From an uncultured Collinsella sp. (GTDB lineage: Bacteria > Actinomycetota > Coriobacteriia > Coriobacteriales > Coriobacteriaceae): a stretch of DNA of 18,985 bases. Positions 7,369-14,538 of this stretch are shown here, piece by piece. The position numbers and the translations under genes were made by a program. The notes below the pieces were generated by a model, which worked only from the letters and a program-made list of their open reading frames with translations, ran no database searches and was not told the DNA's origin. Every line of letters starts with the position of its first letter. Position 1 is the stretch's first letter. The DNA is taken from the NCBI GenBank assembly GCA_934630385.1, contig CAKTWE010000036.1:1-18985 (forward strand), in the 5' to 3' direction.

Positions 7369-8979
7369 TTACTCCGGACGCTTGGCGTTCCAGATGATGG
7401 CGCCGTCGAGCACCTCGACGTCCTCGACGTCTGCCTGGGTGCCCGTGATGGAAGCGTAGTGGCAAAGCGGCTCGATGACGGCGATCTCATAGAGGCGCTC
7501 CTGAGCCTCGGCCCACTTCTTGGCCGCGGCGTCGGTGTCCTTGGCGGTGCGGGTCTCGGCCACGAGCTTGAGCGCCTTCTCGTCGGACAGGCCATAGAAG
7601 GCCTTGGAAACCGAGAGGGACTGGGCCGGGATGGGCTTGTAGTTGGTGGAGGCCACAAAGAGGTCCCACTGCTCGGGCTTGCTGGAGCGGATATCCATGA
7701 AGGTCGCGAACTCGTAGCTGTCGACCTCGGTGGTGAAGCCAGCCTTCTCGAGCTGCTCCTGCAGCGCGACGGTGGCGTTGTACATATCCTTGTAGTCGGG
7801 GGTGGTCAGCAGCTTGACCGTCTCACCGGCATAGGAGGTCTTGGCCAGGGCCTTCTTGGCGGCCTTGGCGTCGGCCTGGTTGAAGTACTTCTTGCCCGCG
7901 TCAGTCGACCACTGAGTGTTCTCGGGGTTGCCAAGGTTGGGATCGATGTTGAAGAGCTCCTTCTCGCCATAGGCGGCAAGAGCGGCCGCCTCGCAGTCGA
8001 TAGCCATGAGGGCGCACTTGCGGATCTCCTCGTCGGCGAAGACGCCCTCGTTCATGTTGAGGAAGGCGGTCAGAACGCCGGCGTTATGGGTGTAGAGCTT
8101 GACGTCGTCGTTGCCGTCGAAGTCGTGGTAGTTCTCGGTGGGAATCTCGCCAGCGATATCGTACTCGCCGGTCTCAAACCCGCTCACGCGCGTGGAGGCC
8201 TCGGTCACGAACTGATAGTAGATGTCCTTGGTGGGCGCGGAGACCTTGCCGGTGTAGCCCGAAGCCTTGCCGTGGGCGGCGACATAGTCCTCGTAGCGGG
8301 TGAGATGGATGTACTGGTCCTGCTTCCACTCCACAAACTTGTAGGCACCGGTACCCACGTACTCGGTCACGCCGGTATCGCCCGCGGCCTCAATGACCTC
8401 GGAGGGGAAGATGCCCGGATACTGGGAGTGGTTGCCCAGGATGATCAGAAAGTCGATGGCGGGCTCGGTCAGCGTGCAGGTGACCTCGTGGTCGCCCGAG
8501 GCGGCGAAGGTGGCGCCGGGCAGCAGGCTCGTGGCGCGGTCGTTGACGGTGAGCCAGCGGTTCATCGAGGCCACGACGTCCTCGGAGCCAAACTCCTTGC
8601 CGTTGTGGAAAGTGACGCCCTCGCGCAGCTTGATGGTGTAGGTCAGGCCATCGTCGGAGACCTCATAGCCCTTGGCCAGCACAGGCTGGGGCTCGTAGTC
8701 GCTATCGAGGCCAAAGAGTGGCTCGACGACGTTGCAGATGATGTCCATGGTCACAAGCGACGACGTGGTGTGCGGATCGAGACCGTCCGGGCTCGCCGGG
8801 AGCGCGATCTGCAGCTCGTCGCGATACTCCACATCCTGGCCGGAGGCAGCGGCGCTACCGCTCTCGGCGCCCGAACCGCCGCAGCCGGTGAGGCCGAGGC
8901 CTGCCATGACGCACAGGGCAGCGGAGCCGGTCAGAAAACCGCGACGGGAAACGCCCGCCTTGAAAAGGTCGTTGTTCAT
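7369..8979 (-). CDS. Family-5 extracellular solute-binding lipoprotein (Opp/Dpp type)
   Basis: This 536-residue lipoprotein captures the substrate outside the membrane for the adjacent ABC transporter. The N terminus has a twin-arginine segment SRRGFLTGS (11-19), a hydrophobic stretch and a lipobox LTGC with the lipidated Cys33, followed by a Gly/Ser linker. Family-5 features are ALPASPDGLDPH, a LAKGYEVSDDGLTYTIKLREGVTFHNG segment (SBP_bac_5 signature region), VGTGAYKFVEW and a C-terminal LYEIAVIEP. The start at 8979 is chosen over 9003 because AAAGGAAC lies 6 nt upstream. The family also binds peptides, nickel chelates, opines and sugars, so the ligand is open. It lies between reductase B and the permeases, which suggests that its ligand or a derivative is a substrate of the reductases. 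Confidence 0.93.
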   Translation of the reverse strand: MNNDLFKAGVSRRGFLTGSAALCVMAGLGLTGCGGSGAESGSAAASGQDVEYRDELQIALPASPDGLDPHTTSSLVTMDIICNVVEPLFGLDSDYEPQPVLAKGYEVSDDGLTYTIKLREGVTFHNGKEFGSEDVVASMNRWLTVNDRATSLLPGATFAASGDHEVTCTLTEPAIDFLIILGNHSQYPGIFPSEVIEAAGDTGVTEYVGTGAYKFVEWKQDQYIHLTRYEDYVAAHGKASGYTGKVSAPTKDIYYQFVTEASTRVSGFETGEYDIAGEIPTENYHDFDGNDDVKLYTHNAGVLTAFLNMNEGVFADEEIRKCALMAIDCEAAALAAYGEKELFNIDPNLGNPENTQWSTDAGKKYFNQADAKAAKKALAKTSYAGETVKLLTTPDYKDMYNATVALQEQLEKAGFTTEVDSYEFATFMDIRSSKPEQWDLFVASTNYKPIPAQSLSVSKAFYGLSDEKALKLVAETRTAKDTDAAAKKWAEAQERLYEIAVIEPLCHYASITGTQADVEDVEVLDGAIIWNAKRPE

Positions 8980-9014
8980 TGAGTTCCTTTCGCGTCTGAA
9001 CAAACGGACAGAAT

Positions 9015-9047
9015 CTGCCGGGACGGCGGAAATCCCCGCCCCGGCAG
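9015..9047 (-). promoter_or_regulatory. GC-rich hairpin upstream of the solute-binding protein gene
   Basis: CTGCCGG (9015-9021) pairs with CCGGCAG (9041-9047), and the inner GC-rich sequence extends the stem with mismatches. It lies in the leader of the binding-protein gene, about 35 nt before its start codon. It has no U-run. It may shield the 5' end of a processed transcript; this is inference. Confidence 0.4.
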
Positions 9048-9100
9048 CTATGCGAAGCCGATCGGCGCCCTGCGGTGCATCCGGACACCGACCGGCATGG

Positions 9101-9133
9101 CAACAGAGAAATCCCTATCGCGTGGATAGGGAT
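9101..9133 (-). terminator. Terminator-like perfect hairpin after reductase B
   Basis: ATCCCTATC-CACGC-GATAGGGAT is a perfect 9-bp stem on the transcript (9133-9111), followed by TTCTCTGTT. The U-tract is interrupted, so termination may be partial. It lies 30 nt after the stop of reductase B and before the binding-protein gene, which would set different levels of the reductase and transporter mRNAs if read-through occurs. Confidence 0.5.
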
Positions 9134-9163
9134 ACCAAGCGGCACAGCTTAGCGCAGGTGCGG

Positions 9164-10447
9164 CTAAATCGTCTCGAGGAAGGCCTCGATGCGGGTCTGG
9201 AGCTGACCGGCATCCTCGCCGGCGTAGTCGGTCGTGATGTGCATAAACGGAATGCCCGCCTCCTCGGCGGCCTTCTCCACGGCAAACGACTCCATCTCAT
9301 AGAGCGTGCAGAACTGCAGGGCCACGTCGACGATGCCGTCGGCATGCAGGTCCTTGGCCATCTGGACAATGTCCTTCATACGCTGGTCGTTGGGCGTAAA
9401 GACGGCGCAGTTGATCTTAAAGTAGCGCTCGGCGATGGCGTCGAGCATCTCGTCGACCGTCTCGCCGGACTCGTCGACCAGGTCCTTGTAGTAGCGCGAG
9501 CCCGTGCAGGACTCCTCGCCGACCACAACGCCGCCGGCCTTCTCGATAAGATTGAACAGCTTCCAGTTGGGCACGGCCATGGGCGTACCGGTGTACAGGA
9601 TGCGCTTGGTCCCCTTGGGTGCCACGCCCTCGCCGGCCTCGACACGCTGCTCGCACTCAGCCGCCATATCGTTGATGGCTCCGGTCAGACGCGGCGTGTC
9701 GTCCATAAAGGCTGCCTGAACGGTCAGCAGGCTGTCCAGACCGCTGACGGGCGCTGGGTCGGCAGCGCGCGTGGCAGCGAGGCGCTGCAGGGCACGTCGC
9801 TTCTCATTTACGGCGTGGATAGCGGCCTTCAGACGCTCAGGCGTAATCGTGACGCCGCACTCTTCCTCGATCTTGGCAGCGAGCTTCTTGACTTCGGCCT
9901 TCCAGGTCACGAGCGTCGACTCGTCGTGTACGTTGGGAATATCCATGACGTACATGTTCTTTTGCGTGGCAAAGAACTCGTAGGCCTTCTTCTTGCCATC
10001 GCAGGTGTTCTCGCCTACCACCAAGTCACTCGACTCAATGTAGGGGCAGACCTCGCCCAGCTTAAAGCCGGCAAAGCTCTTGATGAGCGGACAAGTGTTG
10101 CGCGGCAAGTGCTCCTCGACCTTGTCCGTTGCCCAGTCGGCACCCGAGCACAGACCAACGGGAATGCCGTCACAGGCAAGCACGATCTCCTCGGGCACGT
10201 AGACGCAGAACGAGCCCACGATCTTGGTGGCCTCGCCGGCCTCCTTCTTGTCGAGCATCTCCTTAATGCGGCCGCTATGGATGTTGGTGGCCACAAAGTC
10301 CAGGTAAGACGTGGACTTGGGGCGATTATTCTGCGTCAGGAACATATCGCCGTACATCTGGCCCACGGCGCCCAGCAGCATGTCGTGGTCGGCAAGATTC
10401 ATACCCAGGCTCTGCCACATCGGATGGAAATCAAACTCTTCAGCCAT
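9164..10447 (-). CDS. Double-cubane-cluster-type anaerobic reductase, copy B
   Basis: This 427-residue paralogue of reductase A has about 38 extra N-terminal residues. It shares the family cysteines in the same order: FCVYVPEE (Cys81), VGLCSG (Cys100), NTCPLIKS (Cys119), VCPY (Cys134), GENTCDGKKK (Cys149), ESCTGSR (Cys314), NCAVFTPND (Cys347) and LQFCTLYEMES (Cys380). It lacks the cysteine that copy A has in ITGCP; here the segment reads YTGTP. GAGAGGGGAA just before the ATG is the same ribosome site as in copy A. No activase is adjacent, so it presumably depends on the YjiL-like protein six genes downstream. It is the first large gene of the cluster, behind a 428-bp structured leader. It could act as its own homodimer or pair with copy A. 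Confidence 0.88.
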   Translation of the reverse strand: MAEEFDFHPMWQSLGMNLADHDMLLGAVGQMYGDMFLTQNNRPKSTSYLDFVATNIHSGRIKEMLDKKEAGEATKIVGSFCVYVPEEIVLACDGIPVGLCSGADWATDKVEEHLPRNTCPLIKSFAGFKLGEVCPYIESSDLVVGENTCDGKKKAYEFFATQKNMYVMDIPNVHDESTLVTWKAEVKKLAAKIEEECGVTITPERLKAAIHAVNEKRRALQRLAATRAADPAPVSGLDSLLTVQAAFMDDTPRLTGAINDMAAECEQRVEAGEGVAPKGTKRILYTGTPMAVPNWKLFNLIEKAGGVVVGEESCTGSRYYKDLVDESGETVDEMLDAIAERYFKINCAVFTPNDQRMKDIVQMAKDLHADGIVDVALQFCTLYEMESFAVEKAAEEAGIPFMHITTDYAGEDAGQLQTRIEAFLETI

Positions 10448-10492
10448 AACGGTTCCCCTCTCGAACCAAAAATGAATAGCTACGGTATTGCT

Positions 10493-10522
10493 GCACGGTG
10501 GGTGGCAAAAACCCGGCCGTGC
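10493..10522 (-). promoter_or_regulatory. Leader hairpin upstream of reductase B
   Basis: GCACGG (10493-10498) pairs with CCGTGC (10517-10522), with an inner GGGT/ACCC stem, giving a 10-bp interrupted hairpin about 45 nt before the reductase B start codon. A run of five U lies in the loop region rather than after the stem, so this is not a terminator. It may be part of a leader control structure. Confidence 0.4.
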
Positions 10523-10589
10523 TCAAACCCGGAATTTTAGGGAACCTGCTTAGCGGTCGATTATTTAGTTGTGCGTCGTCTCTCCCGGA

Positions 10590-10619
10590 GCCGTGAACAT
10601 ACCTGCTCATATGCGGCTC
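10590..10619 (-). promoter_or_regulatory. Hairpin over the leader ORF stop codon
   Basis: The 7-bp core CGGAGCC pairs with GGCTCCG; the full arms CGGAGCCG and CGGCTCCG (about 10586-10593 and 10614-10621) flank a 20-nt loop that contains the UGA of the small leader ORF. A ribosome stalled or terminating at this ORF would cover the loop, the usual geometry for translation-dependent leader control. No competing terminator stem was identified. Confidence 0.35.
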
Positions 10620-10675
10620 CGAGCCATATACAGGGCGCGCGCGGCAACGCGGCGAATATATGTCGTCTGCGGCAT
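10607..10675 (-). CDS. Possible 22-residue leader peptide upstream of reductase B
   Basis: An ATG at 10675 is preceded at 8 nt by AAGGAGG, the strongest ribosome site in the window. The ORF is short, arginine-rich and ends at UGA 10609-10607: MPQTTYIRRVAARALYMARS then Arg-Ile. It lies about 160 nt before reductase B, and its stop is inside a hairpin loop. The near-consensus Shine-Dalgarno with correct spacing is the main evidence; the peptide itself matches nothing I recognise. It could be a regulatory leader, a small protein or chance. Confidence 0.38.
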   Translation of the reverse strand: MPQTTYIRRVAARALYMARSRI

Positions 10676-10686
10676 GTGCGCACCCT

Positions 10687-10743
10687 CCTTAACCAGTTAA
10701 GGTCAACTATATCAACGGTCATCGACCATGCGAACACCGTTGA
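10687..10743 (-). promoter_or_regulatory. Candidate promoter and operator of the reductase/transporter operon
   Basis: The 428-bp gap 10448-10875 is the only long non-coding region upstream of reductase B. It has a perfect palindrome CCTTAAC-CA-GTTAAGG (10687-10702, its right edge forming the leader ORF's ribosome site). It also has an inverted repeat TCAACGGT / ACCGTTGA (10712-10719 and 10736-10743), and TATAGT (10711-10706) as a -10-like box on the minus strand. The -35 match is poor, as expected for an activator-dependent promoter. The AT-rich stretch 10774-10800 lies upstream. Which regulator binds is unknown. Confidence 0.4.
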
Positions 10744-10827
10744 CATTCGTACGACAGCGTCGTGTGCCGTCTTTTAATAAATAATTATCTTGATTGATAA
10801 GAGTTTGTCATCTCTCATTTGACGAAC

Positions 10828-10850
10828 GGCAAACAAAGCCGCAGAGGCTT
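10828..10850 (-). terminator. Weak terminator-like hairpin after modC
   Basis: On the transcript, AAGCC-TCTGC-GGCTT (10850-10836) is followed by TGTTTGCC. The stem is only 5 bp and the U-run is short, so it may be leaky. It lies 26 nt after the modC stop and is the only candidate separating the mod operon from the downstream reductase operon. Confidence 0.35.
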
Positions 10851-10875
10851 ATATCCCCGACGGCATTACCCGGCG

Positions 10876-11946
10876 CTATCGACAGACCAAATGGATCCTG
10901 CTGGCATCAAAATGCATGCGCAGCGTCTCGCCTGCTTGCGGCAGCTCGTCGACAGGCATGCCCACCTTGTTGACCTTCCACTGCAGGCGCGTCGGCGCGT
11001 CGGCACGCGGCACGTCCAGCAGCACCAGGCGCTCAAAACGTGAATCGCTCACGCGGGCCACGTGCAGATCGTAGCTGTTGCGGCCCCGCTCAGCACGATT
11101 GTCAACATGGAAGTAGCTCGCGCGAATACCCAGGTACGCCACGTTATCGGGAACCTCACGGCCCACGTTGAAGGTCATGCCCCAGTCCAGGGCTTCAACT
11201 TCCTGAGGCCCGATCTTGCGCGCGCGACTCGTATTCTTGCAGCCCGTCAAGCGCAACGCCGCCAAGGTTTGCGGCCGGCGGACCACGTCCTCGACGGAGC
11301 CAATCTCCTCCACATGCCCGTCGTGCATCACGCAGATGCGCTCGCACAGGCGGCACGCTTCGTCGATGTCGTGGCTCACGTAGAGCACGGTGCGGTTGCA
11401 CACGTCGAACAGGTCGAGCATGTTCTGCTCGAGCGCGCTCTTAAGATAGGAATCGAGTGCGCTCATGGGCTCGTCGAATATAAAGATGCCCGGGTGCGCC
11501 GCCACCATGCGGGCAAGCGCCACGCGTTGTTGCTGACCGCCCGAGAGGCGTGCGGGATAACGGTCGGTAAAATCGGCCAGACCGAAAATGCCCAGATAGC
11601 GCTCGGCGAGTTTTTTGCGCGCGGCGGCGTCGCCCGCACCCTTTACGCCGGCGCACACGTTATCGGCCACCGTCATGTTGGGAAACAACTGATAGTTTTG
11701 GAACAGTAGGGCGCATTTTCGCTCCTGGGGCGACAGGTCGATGCCCGCGGCCGAGTCAAAAAAGGTCACGCCGTTGACGACGATCTTGCCCTCGTCGGGC
11801 GTCTCTACACCGGCAATGCAGCGCAGCGTGCAGCTCTTGCCGCAACCCGAGGCGCCCAGCAGCGCCACGCGCTCCTCGCCGGCCTCAAGCTGCATGTCGA
11901 GCACAAACCCGGGGTAGCGCTTTTTGATATCCAGGACAAGCGACAT
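10876..11946 (-). CDS. modC: Molybdate ABC transporter ATPase ModC
   Basis: This is the cytosolic ATPase of the molybdate/tungstate importer, 356 residues. Walker A is GASGCGKS (31-38), the signature is LSGGQQQR (134-141), Walker B is IFIFDEP (154-160), and the H-loop is YVSHD. The region after about residue 240 is a separate domain with TGCKNTSRARKI and AYLGIRASYFHV, the wording of the ModC TOBE/Mop-type molybdate-binding region. GGGAGG lies about 9 nt before the ATG, inside the end of modB, and the gap to modB is 3 nt. Position after modA and modB supports the molybdate assignment over sulfate or thiamine. Confidence 0.9.
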   Translation of the reverse strand: MSLVLDIKKRYPGFVLDMQLEAGEERVALLGASGCGKSCTLRCIAGVETPDEGKIVVNGVTFFDSAAGIDLSPQERKCALLFQNYQLFPNMTVADNVCAGVKGAGDAAARKKLAERYLGIFGLADFTDRYPARLSGGQQQRVALARMVAAHPGIFIFDEPMSALDSYLKSALEQNMLDLFDVCNRTVLYVSHDIDEACRLCERICVMHDGHVEEIGSVEDVVRRPQTLAALRLTGCKNTSRARKIGPQEVEALDWGMTFNVGREVPDNVAYLGIRASYFHVDNRAERGRNSYDLHVARVSDSRFERLVLLDVPRADAPTRLQWKVNKVGMPVDELPQAGETLRMHFDASRIHLVCR

Positions 11947-11949
11947 GGC

Positions 11950-13392
11950 CTATCGACCTCCCGTCGAGACGGCGTCATCGCGCATGAGCTCGGCCAGCGC
12001 CTCGCGATCGATACGCAGGGCATCGCCGCCCACCGGGTCAAGCGAATCGCCCTGTCCGGCGAGCTCTTTGGCCTGCTTGCGCTCCGCGCGGGACAGGCCG
12101 CGCTCGCGGTACTTTTGCGAATGCGCCGTGTACATGTTGATGAATAGGATGACCAGGAAGCTGAACGCTATTACGACCACGACCCAAAAGAGAGCCACCG
12201 ACATATTGCCTCCCATCCACTCAAAGTAAATCGCAATGGGAATGGTCTGCGTAATGCCGGCGTAGTTGCCCGCAAAGAACAGCGTGCAGCCAAACTCGCC
12301 CATCGCACGAGCGAAGGCGAGCACCGTGCCCGCCGCGATCGAGGGCCAACCAAGCGGCATCATAAGCTTGGCAAAGATGCGACGTTCGGACCATCCCAAG
12401 GTTCGCGCGGCGTCGAGCATCTGCGTGTCAAGGCTCTCGAAGGCTCCGAGCGCCGTGCGGTAGACCAGCGGAAACGACACAACGACGGCCGAAATGACCG
12501 CCGCGGGCCACGTAAAGACGATCGAGATGCCGTGCGCGATGAGCCACTGGCCCACCCCGGTCGAGCGGCCAAACAGCATGAGGAGCAGAAAGCCGCAGAC
12601 CGTGGGCGGCAGCACCATAGGAATCGTAAAGACCGAGTCGAGCAGGCCCTTGATGCGACTCGAGGTACCCATAGTCTTCCACGCGGCGAACAGGCCCAGC
12701 GCAAAGGCGATCAGCAGGGCAAGACCACTCGTTTTAATGGACACCCAAAACGGGCGATAGTCGATGTCGCCCAAAAAGGAAGCCAGAGAGGTCAAGGGCC
12801 CCTGCTCATCCCGCAACACGACAGACGATGCCTCTACCATTTGAGCGCTATCAAGCCAACGTGCGCCGCCCTTGGCATCACCCGAGGCTGATGCAATCAC
12901 CACATAGCGATCCCCATCCGCACCGCGCTCGTCAAAGCCATAGGTATACCCACCGGCATCAAACGTAGTTTCCTCCGTGACATACCAAGGAAGATCCACG
13001 TCCCCTAGCTGCGCACCTCCCATGCAGTTTGCGCTGTCGAGCTTACAGACGAGGGCCTTGAGACCCGATACGCACTCGTTGTCCTGCGGATCCAATCCAT
13101 ACTTCTCGACCGCTTTGGGCGATATCCACACCACAACGCGATCGGCAGCAGGCGCCACTACAAGGTCCACGTCCTCGTCAATGGGAAACCGGTAGCCCTC
13201 AGGCTGGCCCTCCATGGCACGAGAGGTCCCCTTGGCCAACCGCTCAAAACCCTCAATCCCATAGGAAAGCCCATGTGCGGTCGCAGCATCCTGCGCCCCG
13301 TCCTCAGCGTCCCCAGCAAACGCAAATCCTGGCACCCAGCAAAGCGCGAAGGTCAAAGCACAGGCGACAAGCATGCGGAATCTATTAAGCAC
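11950..13392 (-). CDS. modB: Molybdate ABC transporter permease ModB with an extra N-terminal extracytoplasmic domain
   Basis: The C-terminal half is a normal ModB permease: helices from about residue 215 (FWVSIKTSGLALLIAFALGL), DSVFTIPMVLPPTVCGFLLL, the EAA loop AARTLGWSERRIFAKLMMPL and RAMGEFGCTLFFAGN. Ahead of it is a signal-like segment (LVACALTFALCWVPGFAFA) and about 180 residues of soluble sequence with three cysteines, absent from typical ModB proteins of about 220-270 residues. The GTG at 13392 is proposed because TTGGAG lies 6 nt upstream; an earlier GTG at 13461 overlaps the modA stop, and an ATG at 13374 is also possible. The permease ends in a long charged cytosolic tail. The role of the extra domain is unknown. 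Confidence 0.85.
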   Translation of the reverse strand: MLNRFRMLVACALTFALCWVPGFAFAGDAEDGAQDAATAHGLSYGIEGFERLAKGTSRAMEGQPEGYRFPIDEDVDLVVAPAADRVVVWISPKAVEKYGLDPQDNECVSGLKALVCKLDSANCMGGAQLGDVDLPWYVTEETTFDAGGYTYGFDERGADGDRYVVIASASGDAKGGARWLDSAQMVEASSVVLRDEQGPLTSLASFLGDIDYRPFWVSIKTSGLALLIAFALGLFAAWKTMGTSSRIKGLLDSVFTIPMVLPPTVCGFLLLMLFGRSTGVGQWLIAHGISIVFTWPAAVISAVVVSFPLVYRTALGAFESLDTQMLDAARTLGWSERRIFAKLMMPLGWPSIAAGTVLAFARAMGEFGCTLFFAGNYAGITQTIPIAIYFEWMGGNMSVALFWVVVVIAFSFLVILFINMYTAHSQKYRERGLSRAERKQAKELAGQGDSLDPVGGDALRIDREALAELMRDDAVSTGGR

Positions 13393-13460
13393 AAAAAGCT
13401 CCAAGAGAATACAAGGACGGAGTGAAACACAAAACGATGGAATTATCGCGCCAAGCCGCA

Positions 13461-14333
13461 CTACGCGGAAAGCTCAAAGCCGTATTTGGCCCAAATCTTC
13501 TGGGCCTTCTTGTTGGACAGGCAAAAGTCGATAAACGCCTTGGCCTCGTCGGCATGTTCGGAGCCATCGGCGACAGCGCCGGGATACACGATGGGCTTAT
13601 GCGAGTCCTCGGGACACACAAAGGCCTCCTCGATGCCGTCGTAGCGGTAGATGTCGGAGCTGTAGACAAAGCCAGCCACGCAGTCGCCCGTAGAGACGTA
13701 AGACGCAGCCGTGCCGACCTTGTCGGCCAGGGCTACCTTGTCGGCGATCTCGGGGGCGTACTCGCCGTCGTCGCCCTCGGTGCCGGTGTAGAGGCCCACG
13801 GAGGCCAGGGCCTGGTTGGCGTACTTGCCGGCGGGAACGGTCTTGGCGTCGCCAATGGCGATCTTGCCGTCCAGATTCGCGACGTCGGCGATGGCCTCGA
13901 CCTTGGTGTCGGAGCCCTCAGCGCGAATGATCACGAGGTCGTTGACGAACATATCCTCACGGGTGTCGGCGTCGACGAGCTCGGCGGCCTCGGCGTCATC
14001 CATGGTGCCCTTGGAGGCCGTGATGAGCACGTCGACGGCGGCACCGGCGCGCATCTGCTCTACGAGGTCGCCAGACGCCTTAAACTGCGTGTCGGCAAAC
14101 GTGGTACCGGTCTGGTCGGTGTAGAGCTCTTGGACCTCGGGCAGAGCCTTCTCGAGCGAGTTGGCTGCAAAGACCTGCAGCTCGACAGCTTTCTTGGAAG
14201 ATGCCTTAGCAGAACCGGCATCGGATCCGGCCGGCTCGGACGTATTGTTGCCCGAGCAGCCGGCAAGACCAAGGCCGGCAGCGGCGACAGCAGAAAGCGA
14301 GACGAATCCGCGGCGAGAAACCATATCGAACAT
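13461..14333 (-). CDS. modA: Molybdate-binding lipoprotein ModA
   Basis: This is the extracellular molybdate/tungstate-binding protein, 290 residues. The start at 14333 has GAAAGGG 6 nt upstream; a TTG two codons earlier is unlikely. The N terminus carries a twin-arginine segment SRRGFVSLS and a lipobox LAGC with Cys26. ModA hallmarks are FAANSLEKALPEVQELY, FKASGDLVEQMRAGAAVDVLITAS, VNDLVIIR, KIAIGDAKTVPAGKYANQAL and a C-terminal AKAFIDFCLS. The two oxyanion-binding segments (AANSL and ASGDL) are intact. It is the first gene of modABC, behind its own promoter. Confidence 0.94.
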   Translation of the reverse strand: MFDMVSRRGFVSLSAVAAAGLGLAGCSGNNTSEPAGSDAGSAKASSKKAVELQVFAANSLEKALPEVQELYTDQTGTTFADTQFKASGDLVEQMRAGAAVDVLITASKGTMDDAEAAELVDADTREDMFVNDLVIIRAEGSDTKVEAIADVANLDGKIAIGDAKTVPAGKYANQALASVGLYTGTEGDDGEYAPEIADKVALADKVGTAASYVSTGDCVAGFVYSSDIYRYDGIEEAFVCPEDSHKPIVYPGAVADGSEHADEAKAFIDFCLSNKKAQKIWAKYGFELSA

Positions 14334-14393
14334 GTTCAACCCTTTCGAACGCCATACCCGGGCACCCCGCCGCGAGCTTTATTCTGTAATTAG

Positions 14394-14443
14394 ATTATAC
14401 TTTCGTGCGAATAATATCAGTGATAAAGATTTCTCGTCTGATA
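14394..14443 (-). promoter_or_regulatory. Promoter and candidate operator of modABC
   Basis: A perfect -10 box TATAAT on the minus strand lies at 14399-14394, about 60 nt before the modA start. The -35 region is not a good match. Just upstream is an inverted repeat TATCAG / CTGATA (14415-14420 and 14438-14443) over the -35 zone and beyond, a plausible site for a molybdate-responsive regulator. It does not match the E. coli ModE box well enough to name the factor. Confidence 0.5.
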
Positions 14444-14490
14444 ATTTTCTTTTACCAATAACCACGAGACGGCCCGCACTGTCGCTGTAT

Positions 14491-14525
14491 AAAAAAGGCG
14501 GAGCAGCCAGTAAGGTCGCTCCGCC
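14491..14525 (-). terminator. Intrinsic terminator of moeA-moaB
   Basis: On the transcript, GGCGGAGC (14525-14518) pairs perfectly with GCTCCGCC (14504-14497) across a 13-nt loop, followed by six U. This is the best terminator in the window. It begins 13 nt after the moaB stop and isolates this operon from modABC. Confidence 0.92.
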
Positions 14526-14538
14526 GCAGGTAGTGCGC

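Noticed and set aside
7225..8982. Plus-strand open frame of 585 codons opposite the solute-binding protein
   Set aside because: It is antisense to a clear family-5 binding protein, low-complexity Gly/Leu/Val-rich and without recognisable motifs; a GC-bias shadow.
8732..10540. Plus-strand open frame of 602 codons opposite reductase B
   Set aside because: It spans an intergenic gap and two antisense genes, with no family motifs and no good ribosome site; a shadow.
10607..10675. Second selenocysteine codon in the leader ORF (UGA at 10609-10607)
   Set aside because: The frame after the UGA runs only 15 more codons, with no family match and no SECIS-like loop downstream; an ordinary stop is simpler.
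10561..10746. 61-codon minus-strand ORF in the leader region
   Set aside because: No ribosome site before its ATG, and it overlaps the palindromes and the better-initiated 22-codon ORF in another frame.
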